A stretch of 64,000 bases of DNA from Auriscalpium vulgare (lineage: Eukaryota; Basidiomycota; Agaricomycetes; Russulales; Auriscalpiaceae), in NCBI GenBank assembly GCA_019915015.1, contig JAHBBC010000045.1:1-64000 (forward strand). Direction: 5' to 3'. Position 1 is the stretch's first letter. The number at the start of each line of letters is the position of its first letter. The notes under the pieces were generated by a model, which ran no database searches, was not told where the DNA came from, and worked only from the letters and a program-made list of their open reading frames with translations. Shown piece by piece: positions 22,191 through 33,858 of this stretch. Both the position numbers and the translations under genes were made by a program.

Positions 22191-22245
22191 GTGCAAGAGG
22201 CGTAGTTCCAGCGTCACTCTTGGGTCGGTGCTCACGCACGGCCAA

Positions 22246-22929
22246 TACCAAGGTGTCTCATCGTTCCCTAACGATGGCGTCGGAAGCGTCGCCACGCACG
22301 CTAGCAGCGTATTTCTCGCATCGAGAGCAGCTATCCTTCTCTTCGCCCGCATTTCTTGCTTGGGCATGACCTCGTCGTCTTCGTTTCGTTTGTGATATCC
22401 ATTTTCCCTCTCCCATTCTATCATCCTGCTGCTACCGTCGCTTTGTATCATCGTTTCTACTCTGCTTGTATCGAACCGTGTATCGTTGTTACTACCACCT
22501 ACATGCCACATCTGTAAACTTCTCATCCAGCACACTACCAACTGTACACATCATGCATACCTCGTTTTAAATAAATTTACTCCGGCTACGTTTGCATCTG
22601 TGCTTATTACCATGACGAGAGAATCAGGATATTTTCATTGATTGACATAGTGTGCTGCGTTGTTGCTCATAATGACATCCAACAACGCCAAAGATCTCAG
22701 CCTGCCCTCAGCAGTGATGCACTCGTCGGTCTAAACTCCCGCAGGCGGACGTCCTCCCGTCGACATTGAAACCGACAGTGATGAAAAGCAGAAACAGAGT
22801 GGCTCTATGATTCACAAGGTCCGTCGCAAGGTAGTAGTTTTGTGCCATGTGCCCTACAGTACTGTATCAAATTGAATAATGGCGTGAGTTAGAGACTTGT
22901 CGTACAGCCTACTAGCCTACCCCCACAGT
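22246..22929. other. Intergenic between convergent HMG copy 3 and acetoacetyl-CoA synthetase
   Basis: This is T-rich 3' flank of both genes. No coding frame is supported. An AATAAA-like word (aaataaattt, about 22569) may serve polyadenylation of the HMG gene. Confidence 0.4.
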
Positions 22930-25798
22930 TCATAACTTCGCCTTTACCAGCGCAAAGTTTTCTATCTCTCGATATTTGTAATAGTGCTTTAGCACTTCCG
23001 GATTCGCGACCGCCCCGCTCGGCTTCACATCCATCCCCGACACGATCTGCTTCACCGCGATCTCGATCTTCTTCCCATTAACCGTATACTGCGCACAAGC
23101 GTAAACTCAGACCGGCCCGGACGGGCACTAAATACGAGCGACGTACCGGGATGGCGTCCACCTGGAAGATGTACGAGGGCACGTGCCGCCGACTGAGGGC
23201 ACTTCGTATAGCGTCGCGGATGCGCTGATCCAGGGCAGCGTCGAGCGAGTGCCCAGCGCGCATGACGAGAAAGAGCAGCACGCGCTCGTCTGTGTCTTGC
23301 GGCCGCCGCTGGCCCACGCAGATCGAGTCGTCGATCACGTCGGCGAAGCGCTCGAGCACTGTGTAGATCTCGGCCGAACCGAAGCGCACGCCCGAAGGGT
23401 TGAGGACACCGTCGCTGGAGGAGTATGGTAAACATTTCAGCCAGGGTATATGAGCGGATGAAATTCTGATCACCTGCGCCCGTAGATTATCAGGCCCTTG
23501 GTCTTTTGGTTGCGCGCGATGAAGTCGCCATGCCGCCATACGCCTGCTGAGGGTTTAGCGAAATGAAAGTCAAAAAGGTCAATCTCGGACGCACCGGGAT
23601 AAACGTCAAAGTACGCCTTGAGAAATTTTGTGCCCTTCGCATCATCACCCCAAAACTTGACGGGTATAGATGGGTGCGGCCGGGTGCAGACAAGCTCGCC
23701 CGGTGCTCCCGAATCCTCGATATTCCTCCCAGACGGATCGAAGATCTCCACCTTAAGCCCCAGTGATTTGCCTTGAATCTCTGACCAGCCATTCTACTTC
23801 AGCCATGGGAGCTTCGCGTGACAGCTTGGGAATCTCACCTCCAGAATAGATAGGCAGGCTTGGAACCGCGGTGACGACTGATCCATAAATCAACATGGGG
23901 TCTCCGGAGTTCGTCGGTTCAAAGACGTACAACAAGCGCAGATGTCCGTGCCCCCGGACGACGACGCAATGGCCGCGCCGCCAAAGGCCTTGTACGACCA
24001 TTCGAACATCGGCGGGGTCAGCACTGCACCGGTGGACATGATCGCGCGCAGCCCGCTGAAATCGCCGATTGCCACTAATCCACGTATTGATTAGTACGAG
24101 AACTTCCAAAAGTGTTATAGCTTCCTTACATGGATTGATTCCCCTTCCTTGAACCTCCGACAAGAAGCGCGGGCTCGTGCCGAGGACGGTGACACTACGT
24201 GCATGCGGCGTGCTAGAGCGCAATTTCAAGTAGACAGCAGTGGATGCTGACTTACTGCTGATCGCTGATGAATTTGAGAAAGCCTTTGACGTCCGGGTAG
24301 AACGGCGAGCCGTCGTAAGTAATGATACGAGCGCCGCACGCCAAACCGGAAAGCATGAATGGCCACATCATCCACGCCGTCTGAAGAAATGTATGCATGA
24401 GGTCAGGGATCACCGGCCTAGCTCCGGGGTAAACAAACTTACGCTTGTGTATTGAAAGTACGTCTCATCCATGTTCAGATCGAGGCCGATGGCTATGTCT
24501 TTCTTCGTCGCCATTAGTGCGCCCTGAAACGGAAAGTAGCGTTAAACACAATCTTAAAACGCCTGAACGCTCGAGACGTACTCCTGCACTGTGAACGATG
24601 CATTTTGGTGCCCCTGTCGTCCCTGACGAGTACAGAATGTAGAGCGGATGCTCGAACGGTAGCTGTTCGAAGGTCAGAGGACGGCCGTCTCCGGAGGCCA
24701 AGAACTGTGCAAGCGAGAAGCTGCGTGCGCTGTCAGAGCTGTCGCCGAATCATGGCAAACCTGTGCACCTGTTTGTAATGCTGTTCAATACCGACGGTGC
24801 AGCTTCCTTCCCCGTCTTCACGCTGGGGAAAAGGATGACACGCGCTAAGCCCCTCGAGGTAAGGTCTTTCACAATCTCCAGCACGTTGGGAACTAGATTG
24901 ATGTCTTTGCCCGCGTACGAGACTTCTGTCTCGGAGAAGATAAACTTTGGCTGAATTTGGCGGTAGCGCTCTAACACGCCCTGTCGACGAAGCGGTCAGG
25001 AAGGCTCTAAGTCATGAGAAGTAAGAGACTCACCTGGACCCCCATATCCGTCGCGGTGCTGGAGAAGATGCCGCCCAAGCTGGCCGTTGCGAGCGCGAGA
25101 ACGACAGCATTGATGTTGTTCGCAACAATAGCTGCGGAACAATATTGTCAGCCTATCGACCCGCCGTATCGATTTACGCCCAGGCCGGAACTGGCATGAG
25201 ACCTCCGATAAATGCAGCTCTCCTACACCCTCACGCGCTGACAAGGAGCAGAAAAAGTCGTACCTGCGACACGGTCTCCCACTTGCAAGCCTTGAACCCG
25301 CAGAGAATTTGCCATTACGCGGACCTTATCTCGCAGGTCGCGGTACGATATCGACACAACGCGCCCGAGCTCCCCACTCTCCGTGATTGCGATGGCGTCG
25401 TCGTTACGCCACAAGAGGTTCTCGGCGTAGTTAAGGCGGGCACCTGGGAACCACAATGGTACCTCCTTGATATAGCCATCGGCGACAACCTGCTCACTAG
25501 TTAACTTTATGTCAAGGAGCATGGGCGGGGACGGACCTGTGTCGGTGGGTAGGAGTAGATGATACCCAAGAACTTCCAAATGTCACCCCAGAACCTGTAG
25601 TCAGACACAGAGTACTGGTAGAGCTCGTGATAGTCCTCTGTGTTCATCAGGTTAGAGCACGACCAGGAATACGGGATAGTACTACGTACTGAAATCCAAT
25701 CCTCGCGTCCTGTTGACGAAGAGCCGCAACGCCTCGACCTTGGTTCTCTTGGGTGCAGGCGGCGTCCATAAGAGCTTGGATGTGGCGAAGGGGTCCAT
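22930..25798 (-). CDS. Acetoacetyl-CoA synthetase (acyl-activating enzyme family)
   Basis: More than ten exons join in phase from ATG 25798 ([14 protein letters not shown]) to stop 22930-22932 (…FALVKAKL), about 670 residues, normal for the family. Marks in order: [46 protein letters not shown]; the AMP-binding P-loop [50 protein letters not shown]; and the hinge [20 protein letters not shown]. The [13 protein letters not shown] signature separates acetoacetyl-CoA synthetase from acetyl-CoA synthetase. It makes acetoacetyl-CoA from acetoacetate, ATP and CoA in the cytosol, salvaging ketone carbon for sterol or fatty-acid synthesis. No shift or stop is needed. It shares a 364-bp promoter region with the divergent GTPase gene. 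Confidence 0.93.
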
Positions 25799-26162
25799 GG
25801 AGAGGAGAGAAGAGAGTGAGCGCTGTAGGGAATGCTTCGCCTCGGACCCCCGTGCGGGGTACTTTCAATTACCGAAACTTTGAAAGCGCGCTTGTCGGGT
25901 GGAATCCATTTTTACATGTACTCAGACTTCAGCGCTTCAGACGCACGTCCTGCATAATAGATTTCGATAGAGTCGTGGCTGGCTGCAAGGTGAAAGTGCT
26001 CGCACTAGCTGTTCGAGTATAAATCTGAGACCGGCGGCTCGCACTGTGAGTTTACGTAAGATTGTGCCGCAGGCGCGCCGCGCGAGCAGCTGCAAGCCGA
26101 ACAACCTCTTGTCCTCCGCCCTGCTCATCTCTTCCTTCAAACTGTCACAATTCTTGCACTGA
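25799..26162. promoter_or_regulatory. Divergent promoter region (acetoacetyl-CoA synthetase / Sey1-type GTPase)
   Basis: These 364 bp separate two start codons pointing outward. A TATAAAT word at 26019-26025 is 138 nt upstream of ATG 26163. No clear TATA box faces the synthetase gene. Confidence 0.5.
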
Positions 26163-29100
26163 ATGTCTGCGCCGGACGCTCTTTCATCGAATGGATCGTT
26201 GCCCCAAGTCCCGTCTCTCCAAGAACACGCCAAGGCACTAGTTAACGGTCGACCAACCTCGACGAACGCAGGAACTTCAGACAGGTTACAGATCATAAAC
26301 GACGCCAAGGAGTTCACGTACGTGCCGCAAATGCTGCATCTGATTTCTCCAACACTGTACCAGGCAGGAGCTCAACCCTCAGCTCGAAACATGGGCATTG
26401 CGTGACGCGGGCTTCGACTATGACATCGTGGCCGTCTTTGGCTCGCAGTCGACAGGCAAAAGTGCGTCTACTGATTCACCAGTGGTTCACACCATACTAA
26501 TGGCTTTCGAAGGTACGCTATTGAACAGACTATTCGGCACGAACTTCGACGTCATGGACGAGACCCAGCGACAGCAGACCACCAAAGGTATGTACCTGGC
26601 AGCCCCTGCCCGCACCGGCGTTCACAACGCGTGTTAGGCATATGGATGTGCCGAGGCAAGGGCATGAACGTCTTGGTGATGGACGTGGAGGGCACGGACG
26701 GGCGCGAACGAGGCGAGGACCAGGTGCGCGCTCCACGTCTCCACGCGTTCATTCATCATTGACGCCCGCCGCAGGACTTTGAGCGCAAGTCCGCGCTATT
26801 CTCTCTTGCCTCTTCGGAGGTCCTCATCATCAACCTATGGGAGCACCAGGTCGGCCTCTACCAGGGCGCAAACATGGGCTTGCTCAAGACCGTCTTCGAG
26901 GTGAACCTCGGATTGTTCGGGAAGAAGACGCAGGACAGGTGTGTTTCAAGTCGACTACTAGCGTGCGACTGAGCCAACACCCGTACAGTGTGAATCAACG
27001 CACCATGCTCCTCTTCGTGATACGCGACCACATCGGCACGACGCCGCTCGCGAACCTACAAGCGACGCTGACCGCCGACCTCCAGCGCATTTGGGACAGC
27101 CTGTCCAAGCCAGCGGAGCTACAGGACCGCCAGCTGGCGGACTACTTTGACCTTGCGTTCACGGCGCTTCCGCACAAGATTCTTGCGGCCGACAAGTTCG
27201 AAGCGGACGTGCAAGCGCTTCGCAAGCGATTTGTGGACAAGTCGAGTGACAATTATTTGTTCAAGCCGGCATATCACAAGCGAATTCCGGCCGATGGTGT
27301 TGCCTTCTATATGGAGGGCATCTGGGTAGGTCTAGGGCGCCTTCCCAGGGAGAAGACTCTACTCAACGGCAGTCACATTGTAGGAACAAGTACAGACGAA
27401 CAAGGACCTAGATCTGCCTACTCAGCAGGAGCTACTCGCGCAGTTCCGCTGCGATGAAATATCGGCGGGTGCTCTGGCCGAATTCAACGAACAAGCGAAG
27501 TCGCAGAAGCGGCCGGTTGAGGTGGGCAAGGTCGTCGAGGGCCTTGGTGAGATGATGCGGGGCTGGCGAAATCAAGCACTGAGTGCGTACATACCACCAC
27601 CCGCCTTCAGTAGCATCACTAACACAATTTGCGTGCAACACAGCGCGATACGATCGTGACGCATCGCGATATCACCAAGGTGTCTACAAACGCAAGCGAA
27701 CTGATCTGCTCGCCACGCTCGACTCCACGCTCTCACCGCTGTTCGTCGGCCAGCTGAAAAACCTGCACAAAGCGAGCCTTGTCGCGTTCAAGAAGGAGAT
27801 CCTGGACGGGCTGCGCAGCGAGGGATACAACTTCGCCGACGTCGTGGGCCAGGCGCGCGGGAGGTGCGAGGCACGGTTTGTTGAGGGCGCGAAGGAGGCC
27901 GTCGTTGCCGACGATGAGGCGGCATGGAATTGGGAGGAGGAACTTGAGTTGCTGCGCGAGGAGGTCAGGCTTGTCGCGGACCAATTGCGGAAGGATGAAA
28001 CCAAGAAAATGGTCAACACTATTGAGGTGCGTGGGGTATCCGAGGCGCGATGCCGAAGCTCACAGCGACTGCAGCGAAACATCAAGAAGCAAATATCCGA
28101 GCCCGTCGATTTGCACCTGAACAAGGCGGCCCCAGATATGTGGGATAGCATCATGCGCACGTTCAAGGAGACCCTGGCGAAGTCGGAGTCCAGCTATCTC
28201 GCCAAGGCGAAGAGTACGTATACTTTCGCACAGCGGCACTCCCCTGTTTGATGTGTGATATCCTCCAGGCTTCGACTGCACCGACGAGGAGAATACGGCA
28301 GCCCTGTCCACCCTCCGTCACAGAGCATGGCTCGCTCTTCGCGCTAAGATTGATGAGCAGACTGCGGACACTGTGATACTAGGCAAGCTCCGTGCATATT
28401 TCGAGGAACGGTTCCGGTACGACGAGGCTGGAGTGCCGAGGGTGTGGAAACCTGATGACGATATTGATGGCGCGTTCAAGAAAGCAAAGGACCAGGCACG
28501 TTCTAGCCCCACTGTCAATTCATTCATCACATCATACTGACCTGAGCCCGCAGACACTGGACCTTATACCGCTCTATTCCAAAATTGCGCCAAAAGACTC
28601 ATCATTGGAGTATTCGCCGCCTTCCGAGGTTCCCGACCAGGAGGAAGAATACGACTATGTCGCGAGTCTCGTCATTTTCTCCGAGACAAAGGCTTTGGAC
28701 ATCACCAACCGCTTCCGACGCGAAGCCGATGCGTACTACGTCGAGGCCAAGCGGAGCACGGTGTCAAGCATCGCACAGATTCCGTACTGGATGTACGGCG
28801 TACTCGTCATTCTCGGGTGGAACGAGGCGATGATGGTGCTGTTCAACCCGTTATACTTCACGACACTATTGGTGCTCCTGGCCAGCTCGTACGTTCACCT
28901 CCTGTCTTACACGTTCAACACTGAAACCTTTGGAATTTCTAGGTATGCCATTATCCAACTGAACCTAGCAGGCCCTTTGTTACATGTAGCTGGGACCGTC
29001 GGTCGAGAAGTAGGCCTATTCTCTGTATTGTCTGGTGTGATTCTGATTTGGGCCTTGCCGCAGGTGAAACGCCAAGCGGAGACCCGCCTCCGAGAGCACT

Positions 29101-29198
29101 TTTCGGAGCCATTGCAGGCACAAGCCGCCTCTGTCCAGCGGGCGCTGGACGAGGAGGATTCGCGCCAGGATACACGACGGAGTCCGGAGCCGCTTTGA
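26163..29198 (+). CDS. SEY1: Sey1/RHD3-type dynamin-like GTPase (ER membrane fusion)
   Basis: Eleven exons were traced. The G domain starts about 60 residues in: P-loop [18 protein letters not shown], switch region [14 protein letters not shown]3 [16 protein letters not shown], and the RD motif LFVIRDH. A long helical middle follows, and two adjacent hydrophobic segments near the C-terminus ([39 protein letters not shown]) form the membrane hairpin. A short cytosolic tail ends [12 protein letters not shown]. The predicted length is about 820-838 residues, depending on whether 29009-29062 is spliced out (it is 54 nt and in frame either way). The family tethers and fuses tubular ER membranes using GTP. 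The intron at 28496-28553 has a GC donor (CAG|GCACGT). The gene is intact. Confidence 0.94.
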
Positions 29199-29640
29199 CG
29201 TTTGAGCTAGGCGTGTTTCATTGCAAGTTGGATGGAGTAGAGCACATATTATGACCACTTTGTATAATGAGTTATACCAATTTTTTTCTTCGCGAGCCTT
29301 GCACAAGACATGGAGAACAGTAGTGGTATTGTCAAGAGCGGATCCGCCCTTTCGCATGGCTCCAACCGTAGCAATATTAGGTCCGTACACCGCGGTACCA
29401 AAAAACCCCAAGAGAGAAACACAGGGACGTGCGCACGGGTATGGTGTGACAAGCAGACAAAGCGAAGACAACAGCAAATGGCCGCCGATAGATAGGGTTA
29501 GAATAGTATGTGCAGGAGAAAACGGCCATTTGTCTGAAAACCCCCGAGGCATAAGATAATAGTTGCGTCTATGTGTCAGTTTATGTTAGCGTCCATAGCG
29601 AGTTCGTGTATGTGTACAGAGGTGTTAGGAAGGGAAGATG
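29199..29640. other. Intergenic between convergent genes
   Basis: 3' flanks of the GTPase gene and glutaredoxin-like gene A. No coding frame is supported. Confidence 0.4.
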
Positions 29641-30626
29641 CTATCTATGGCGGTTCTTCTTCCGGTTATTCGCGCCGCCGACTTCGGCACCAGCGGTTGT
29701 GACAGCCTTGCGGAGGTCGCCCCGGGCATCAAGATCCCGGATGTCCTCGATGGTGCCGACGGATGTGCCGCCGATGAGGAGGATGGGGAGTATAGTGGTG
29801 TTCGTTAGGCGGTGAAGAAGAGGTACAAGGACTTCGGCATCGGCTGTAGGGAGCAGAATGGTGAGCAAAGTCCGCACGAACAAAGAAAATGGCACGCACG
29901 TCGCTGGTCGACTTCAAAAATCGTGGGTTCGGGGCGTAATTTCATGTCTTGCAGAATGCTTTTCGCCTCCCGAGAAATAGGTGAACGGAGCTGAGGGTTC
30001 AATTGAGTGCGGGCGACACAACGAGCGATAACGCGACGCACCTTTGAAAAAAGAACAACTGGATTGCGAGCCCAAACATCGGCCACGAGATCCTCCACCT
30101 CCGCCTCGGCGCGGGAGCTTCTCGTGTCAAAATCGAGAACGAGCTGCGGATCGATGGGACGCGACGGATCGACCGTCAAGGGGATGACATTTTGTGGCAG
30201 CGCAACCATGAAGCTGGTGACAGCGCCGAGCTCTTGGGCTGGCGTCAGCTCGACCTCGGGGTGCGACGCGACGACGGCGGCGGCGACGTTGCGGTATTTC
30301 GCGGCGTAGTTCGCGGCGAGGAGCCGCCACGAGTTTGCCGGCTCCTCGACGGGGGCGGCAGGCTTGCGCAGGGATATCGGGGCCGCTGTGAGAGACGGCT
30401 GGGCGACGAGGAAGATGTAGGTAGAGAGCCCGACGAGGGTGAAGAGGCAGAGGAGGGTCGCGCGCAGGCGGGGCTTGCGCGGGTGGACAAGGTCGACGAG
30501 GGAGTACAGCGATGAAGTCGGGGATGGACGCGAGGAGTCGAGCCCGTCGCGATAGTGGAAGGAGAGCGGCGGGGGCGGCATGCTTTTCATCGGGGGGGAG
30601 CGTTGCGAGTCGGTGCGTCGGTGCAT
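29641..30626 (-). CDS. Membrane-anchored glutaredoxin-like protein lacking the active-site cysteine
   Basis: Exons 30626-30042, 29990-29900 and 29843-29641 give 292 residues. A cytosolic N-terminus (~60 residues) is followed by a membrane anchor (LLCLFTLVGLSTYIFLVA), a linker and a C-terminal glutaredoxin fold. The strand NPVVLFSK leads into LRSPISREAKSILQDM, then EPTIFEVDQR, ILPILLIGGTSVGTIEDI and DLRKAVTTAG. The usual redox motif C-P-Y-[CS] is replaced by S-P-I-S, so the catalytic cysteine is missing; the cis-Pro region has LPIL rather than TVP/TFPN. Fold and topology match the secretory-pathway monothiol glutaredoxins (yeast Grx6/Grx7). The neighbouring gene at 31342-32081 is a paralogue with an intact motif. 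A non-enzymatic or iron-sulphur-independent role is possible; this is inference. Confidence 0.8.
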
Positions 30627-31341
30627 GCCAGAAGGAACGTGGGCTTATATACGAGGAATTTTAAAAGAAGGGGGAGATCTGACAGCGTCCAGAGCGAACA
30701 ACAAAGCCGAAATCTGGGGCCTGACCGGCGCCTACACTTTCTCCCTATTTCTCCGGTTTTCGCCCTGTTTTGTCCCTGTTTCCGCCTCCGAATCTCCCAC
30801 CGAGGCTCCTGAGTTCGATCCTACGCGCTCCTGTGTCAGGTATCCCATGTCTCGGGAGCAACTATTTCAGATACGCTGCTATGGCGGAATGTGCGGGTGT
30901 CGCGGCGTCGTTTCTCTTTAGGGTTTGTCCTAAAAATGACACCCTCCATGGCGCCTGTCAGCGGATTTACGCGGGGGACGTCATCATGCTTGCTTGGTTC
31001 ACCAACATCGAAGCCATGCAGACCCGTGCATCGATCCAAGTGCTCTTGGGCCCCGGGGGCAGTCAGACTATAGACATCGTAGTGATTTTGAAAAGATACA
31101 TGACGAAGGAGGCTCAGCAGCTTAAAGTGCGCAGCCGCTATCTGTGATGGAGTAATGACAGCTGCACATGCGGGTCTGACGGTCGCACCTACGCAGGCCC
31201 GGTACGACTACTATACTCGCTCTAATGCAACTGCCTTCTGTGCTGACTGTGCTGAGTATAAATGTGAAGCGATAACGGTATTCATGGGTATTCACAGAAG
31301 AGAGGGCACAATGGGAATGGCCGTCTCAACTCCATCACAGC
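30627..31341. other. Intergenic between the two glutaredoxin-like genes
   Basis: No gene is supported. The region holds the promoter of gene A and the 3' flank of gene B; short open frames here have no recognisable protein features. Confidence 0.4.
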
Positions 31342-32081
31342 TCAATCCGTCAACTCGCTAACGTTGCCGCGCACCTTAACACCAGCTCTCTCAAACGTGC
31401 TCTGGAGGACGCCTGCCTGGTGCAGCGCCCACAGGTCGTCATACCCGCCAAGGGTCTTTCCCTGCAGCACCACATTCGGGAAAGTGCCCCGTCCGGTCAG
31501 GCGCGTCAAGAGCGCCTTTAAAATGCCTCCGTCCTCTGAAACACGATTGAGCCAGCCATGGTGACCGTGGATAAAGGGGTAGTCGTACCTCGGAGATCTA
31601 CCTCCACGATGCTAGGGGCTGGGGACAGGTCATATTGTTCGAGGACCGCTTTTGCAGCCTTTGAGTACCTAGGCTCGTCGCTCCGTTCATCAATTCCCAG
31701 CTGTCCGTGAAACAGGAACTTACGGGCAGTAGGTCTAAACCCGGGTGAGCGCGAGTGCAGAAGACTGGCTGAATGGTGACACACTTTGCTGAAGACGACG
31801 AGGGGCGTCTCGTTGTCCAACGTCTGCGCCCGCTCTGTCCAGTTCGCGACCTCCAAGTCGCCGCTTTCATACACTTCCAGGTTCACGGGACGCGTGGGGT
31901 CAAGCGGGGGCAGTGTCTGCTGGGGCTTGTGCACTACGTAGTGCAACAGTGCATGGATTTCTTGCGGTTGCGAGCGGCTACGGAACAGCGCTGGTCCAGG
32001 GAGGAAAAAGAGGAATGTCAAAGCCGCAATTCCTATGAGCGGGTATACGAAGCGGCGACGGCGAATGACTGAGTCGAGCAT
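31342..32081 (-). CDS. Membrane-anchored glutaredoxin with intact CPYS motif
   Basis: Exons 32081-31785, 31734-31724 (11 nt), 31668-31589 and 31535-31342 sum to 582 nt, i.e. 193 residues. A signal-anchor (YPLIGIAALTFLFFLPG) at about residues 13-29 precedes a lumenal glutaredoxin domain: LVVFSK-TYCPYSKAAKAVLEQY, SIVEVDLR, GTFPNVVLQGKTLGGYDDL and the C-terminal helix ALHQAGVLQ. The TFPN loop and GGYDD glutathione-binding turn are present. By family this is a monothiol glutaredoxin of the Grx6/7 class in the early secretory pathway, handling glutathione-dependent thiol chemistry. The active-site Cys is encoded by the 11-nt exon; skipping it removes TYC and shifts the frame. Confidence 0.88.
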
Positions 32082-32564
32082 GGTGAGGATAACTTACTCG
32101 CCGGTCACTGGCAGATGAGTTCGTGAGACGTGAGGCGACCGCAGGGCGACCGTGATGCTGCTGCCGCCGCGGGCCGCCGGGCCGTATAAGGGTAGCGGTA
32201 ACTTACGAGAAAGAGAAAAAGAAACCTCCTTCTTACATGGTCAAGTAAGTACTCGCCGGTCACATTCATAGCGATTCAATATCATGGTCGAAGTACGGAG
32301 AGTTCGCGGACTGCGCGACCCCTTCGCTCCACGCGGCATTGAATGTGGTCGTCGGCTACTCTGTAAGCACTTACACGGCCCACTATCCTGCCATTGCACG
32401 TCAGTCGGGGATGAAGCAGAATTTGAATGAACTATGTCGGGCCACTAATTATTGACAGATGATAGTGTCATAGCGCGACCTGAGGTCGGAGAATTCCATC
32501 TTATCTAGCTTGATTTGTAAGCTCATCCATATGGATAAAAGGGCGCACGCCTCGAGATCCTTGA
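32082..32564. repeat. Upstream region with a 14-bp direct repeat
   Basis: TACTCGCCGGTCAC occurs at about 32095 and again at about 32250, flanking some 140 bp that includes a GTATAAGGG word. This may be the footprint of a small insertion or just promoter repeats. There is no gene in this stretch. Confidence 0.35.
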
Positions 32565-32567
32565 ATT

Positions 32568-33858
32568 CACTGCGTTCAGGGCCCGAATTCCCTAATATAA
32601 AGAAGACAAGCTACTTGAGGTGTGCGAGGCGGGTGTAGTAGATAGTGTACCCAGAGTAAAAGTACTCGATAGTAGCTCTGAGTAGTCGACGTGCTAGGAA
32701 TTCAAGTAGATGGACGCGGTAAAGGCAAGTAGTTCGGCTGATCAGAGTTGAAGTAGCTGGATTAACTCCCTGGTTATTCTCGTCCTTGAATATGTCTGAG
32801 TAGCTGATGTACTACGGGTTGTAGGAGCTGTGGAGCTGTGACGCAATCATTTGGCAAGAAATTTCGTCAAGTCGCGCGCCGGCGCTCTGCTTGACTCTCG
32901 ACTTCTACCTTCTCCCATCATGCATCTCCGGTCACGACCAACTTCCCGCCCCTTTCCCTGGCAACGAGGACCATTCCACGCGCATCCGCATCAAGGACCC
33001 GTGGACGAGCACACCCGTGGAGTAGGGCACGCAGGCGCCAGGTCATAGCCCCTGACGACGGCTCCGACCTTCAGTCGACGACAACGAGCAGGAGGGAGCC
33101 TCGGAGCGCACAGACAGCAGGAGGAGACGCGTCAAGGTGCGCATATGACGTTCGGATCGAAATACAAGGTGCGTAAATATGTCGAACATCTATGCGTCCG
33201 AGCTACATAACGCGCGCCCACTCGGACCTCGTCTTGCACTGCCAGGATATCACCCCTCTGCTGTGCTCTAGTCCCTGGTCTGTACTATGCTACTGCGCTC
33301 TTTGCTACTGGCTTGTCTTCCTGCGGAGCTTGCGTCGCGATTTGGGGAACCGAGGGCTCTCTGTCGGCCATCGGAGCTACTGGTATGTCAACTCTCCTTT
33401 CCTTTTAGTGTTGTTCTCATCTTGCTGTTTCACCAGACTAGGCACGAGCACCCCACGTTCGAACGCCCATGCGCGTCAAGATCCGATTTCCCTCCCACCC
33501 TTCGGACGACGTCTTTGAGAGGTCGATACGCGCCGGCCTGTAGTCGCTGTGATATGTGTATTATAATTTTGAAATACATTCAATTATTGCTGTGCTTTTT
33601 GTGCCGTATAAGGATTACTATCCGGTAGAAAATGGGAAATACACGAGAGCCTACTACAACCTGGTCCCAGCTACTTCGAATGTTAGCGGACTACCTACTT
33701 GCGGTCCGAGCAGGCTGTCTACTCGAACTCTAAGTATTTGACGCGATCCCATCTTGTTCGGTCTACTTGCCAAGTTTCACTCCCCGCTTCCGGGACTCCA
33801 AGTAGCTGACCTGGTCGGAGATACTTTAACCTATAGTATCCGGGCCCTGAACGCAGTG
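32568..33858. mobile_element. Non-autonomous CACTG-ended DNA transposon (CMC/CACTA-like)
   Basis: The ends are perfect 18-bp inverted repeats: CACTGCGTTCAGGGCCCG at 32568-32585 and its reverse complement at 33841-33858. An ATT target duplication lies immediately outside both ends (32565-32567 and 33859-33861). CACT(A/G) termini with a 3-bp target duplication are the hallmark of CMC/EnSpm elements. The subterminal 150-250 bp at both ends are packed with short AAGTAG/CTACTT and GTAGT words, as expected for transposase-binding subterminal repeats. The 1.29-kb interior has only short open frames (such as 32851-33048), with no transposase domain, so it must be mobilised in trans. Confidence 0.88.

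Larger units (their letters stand above)
20155..22245. repeat. Arm B of the inverted duplication (partner 5715-7690)
   Basis: This is the plus-strand counterpart of arm A. Homology begins near 20155 (GCAGCTTCTGAGTTCTCAG and a TGCGTCCGTTCGCGTCCGC-like block). It continues through the palindrome, the TATA region, both HMG exons and about 50 bp of 3' flank, then fades. The main structural difference is the CTC/TAC microsatellite, present here and absent in arm A. Confidence 0.88.
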
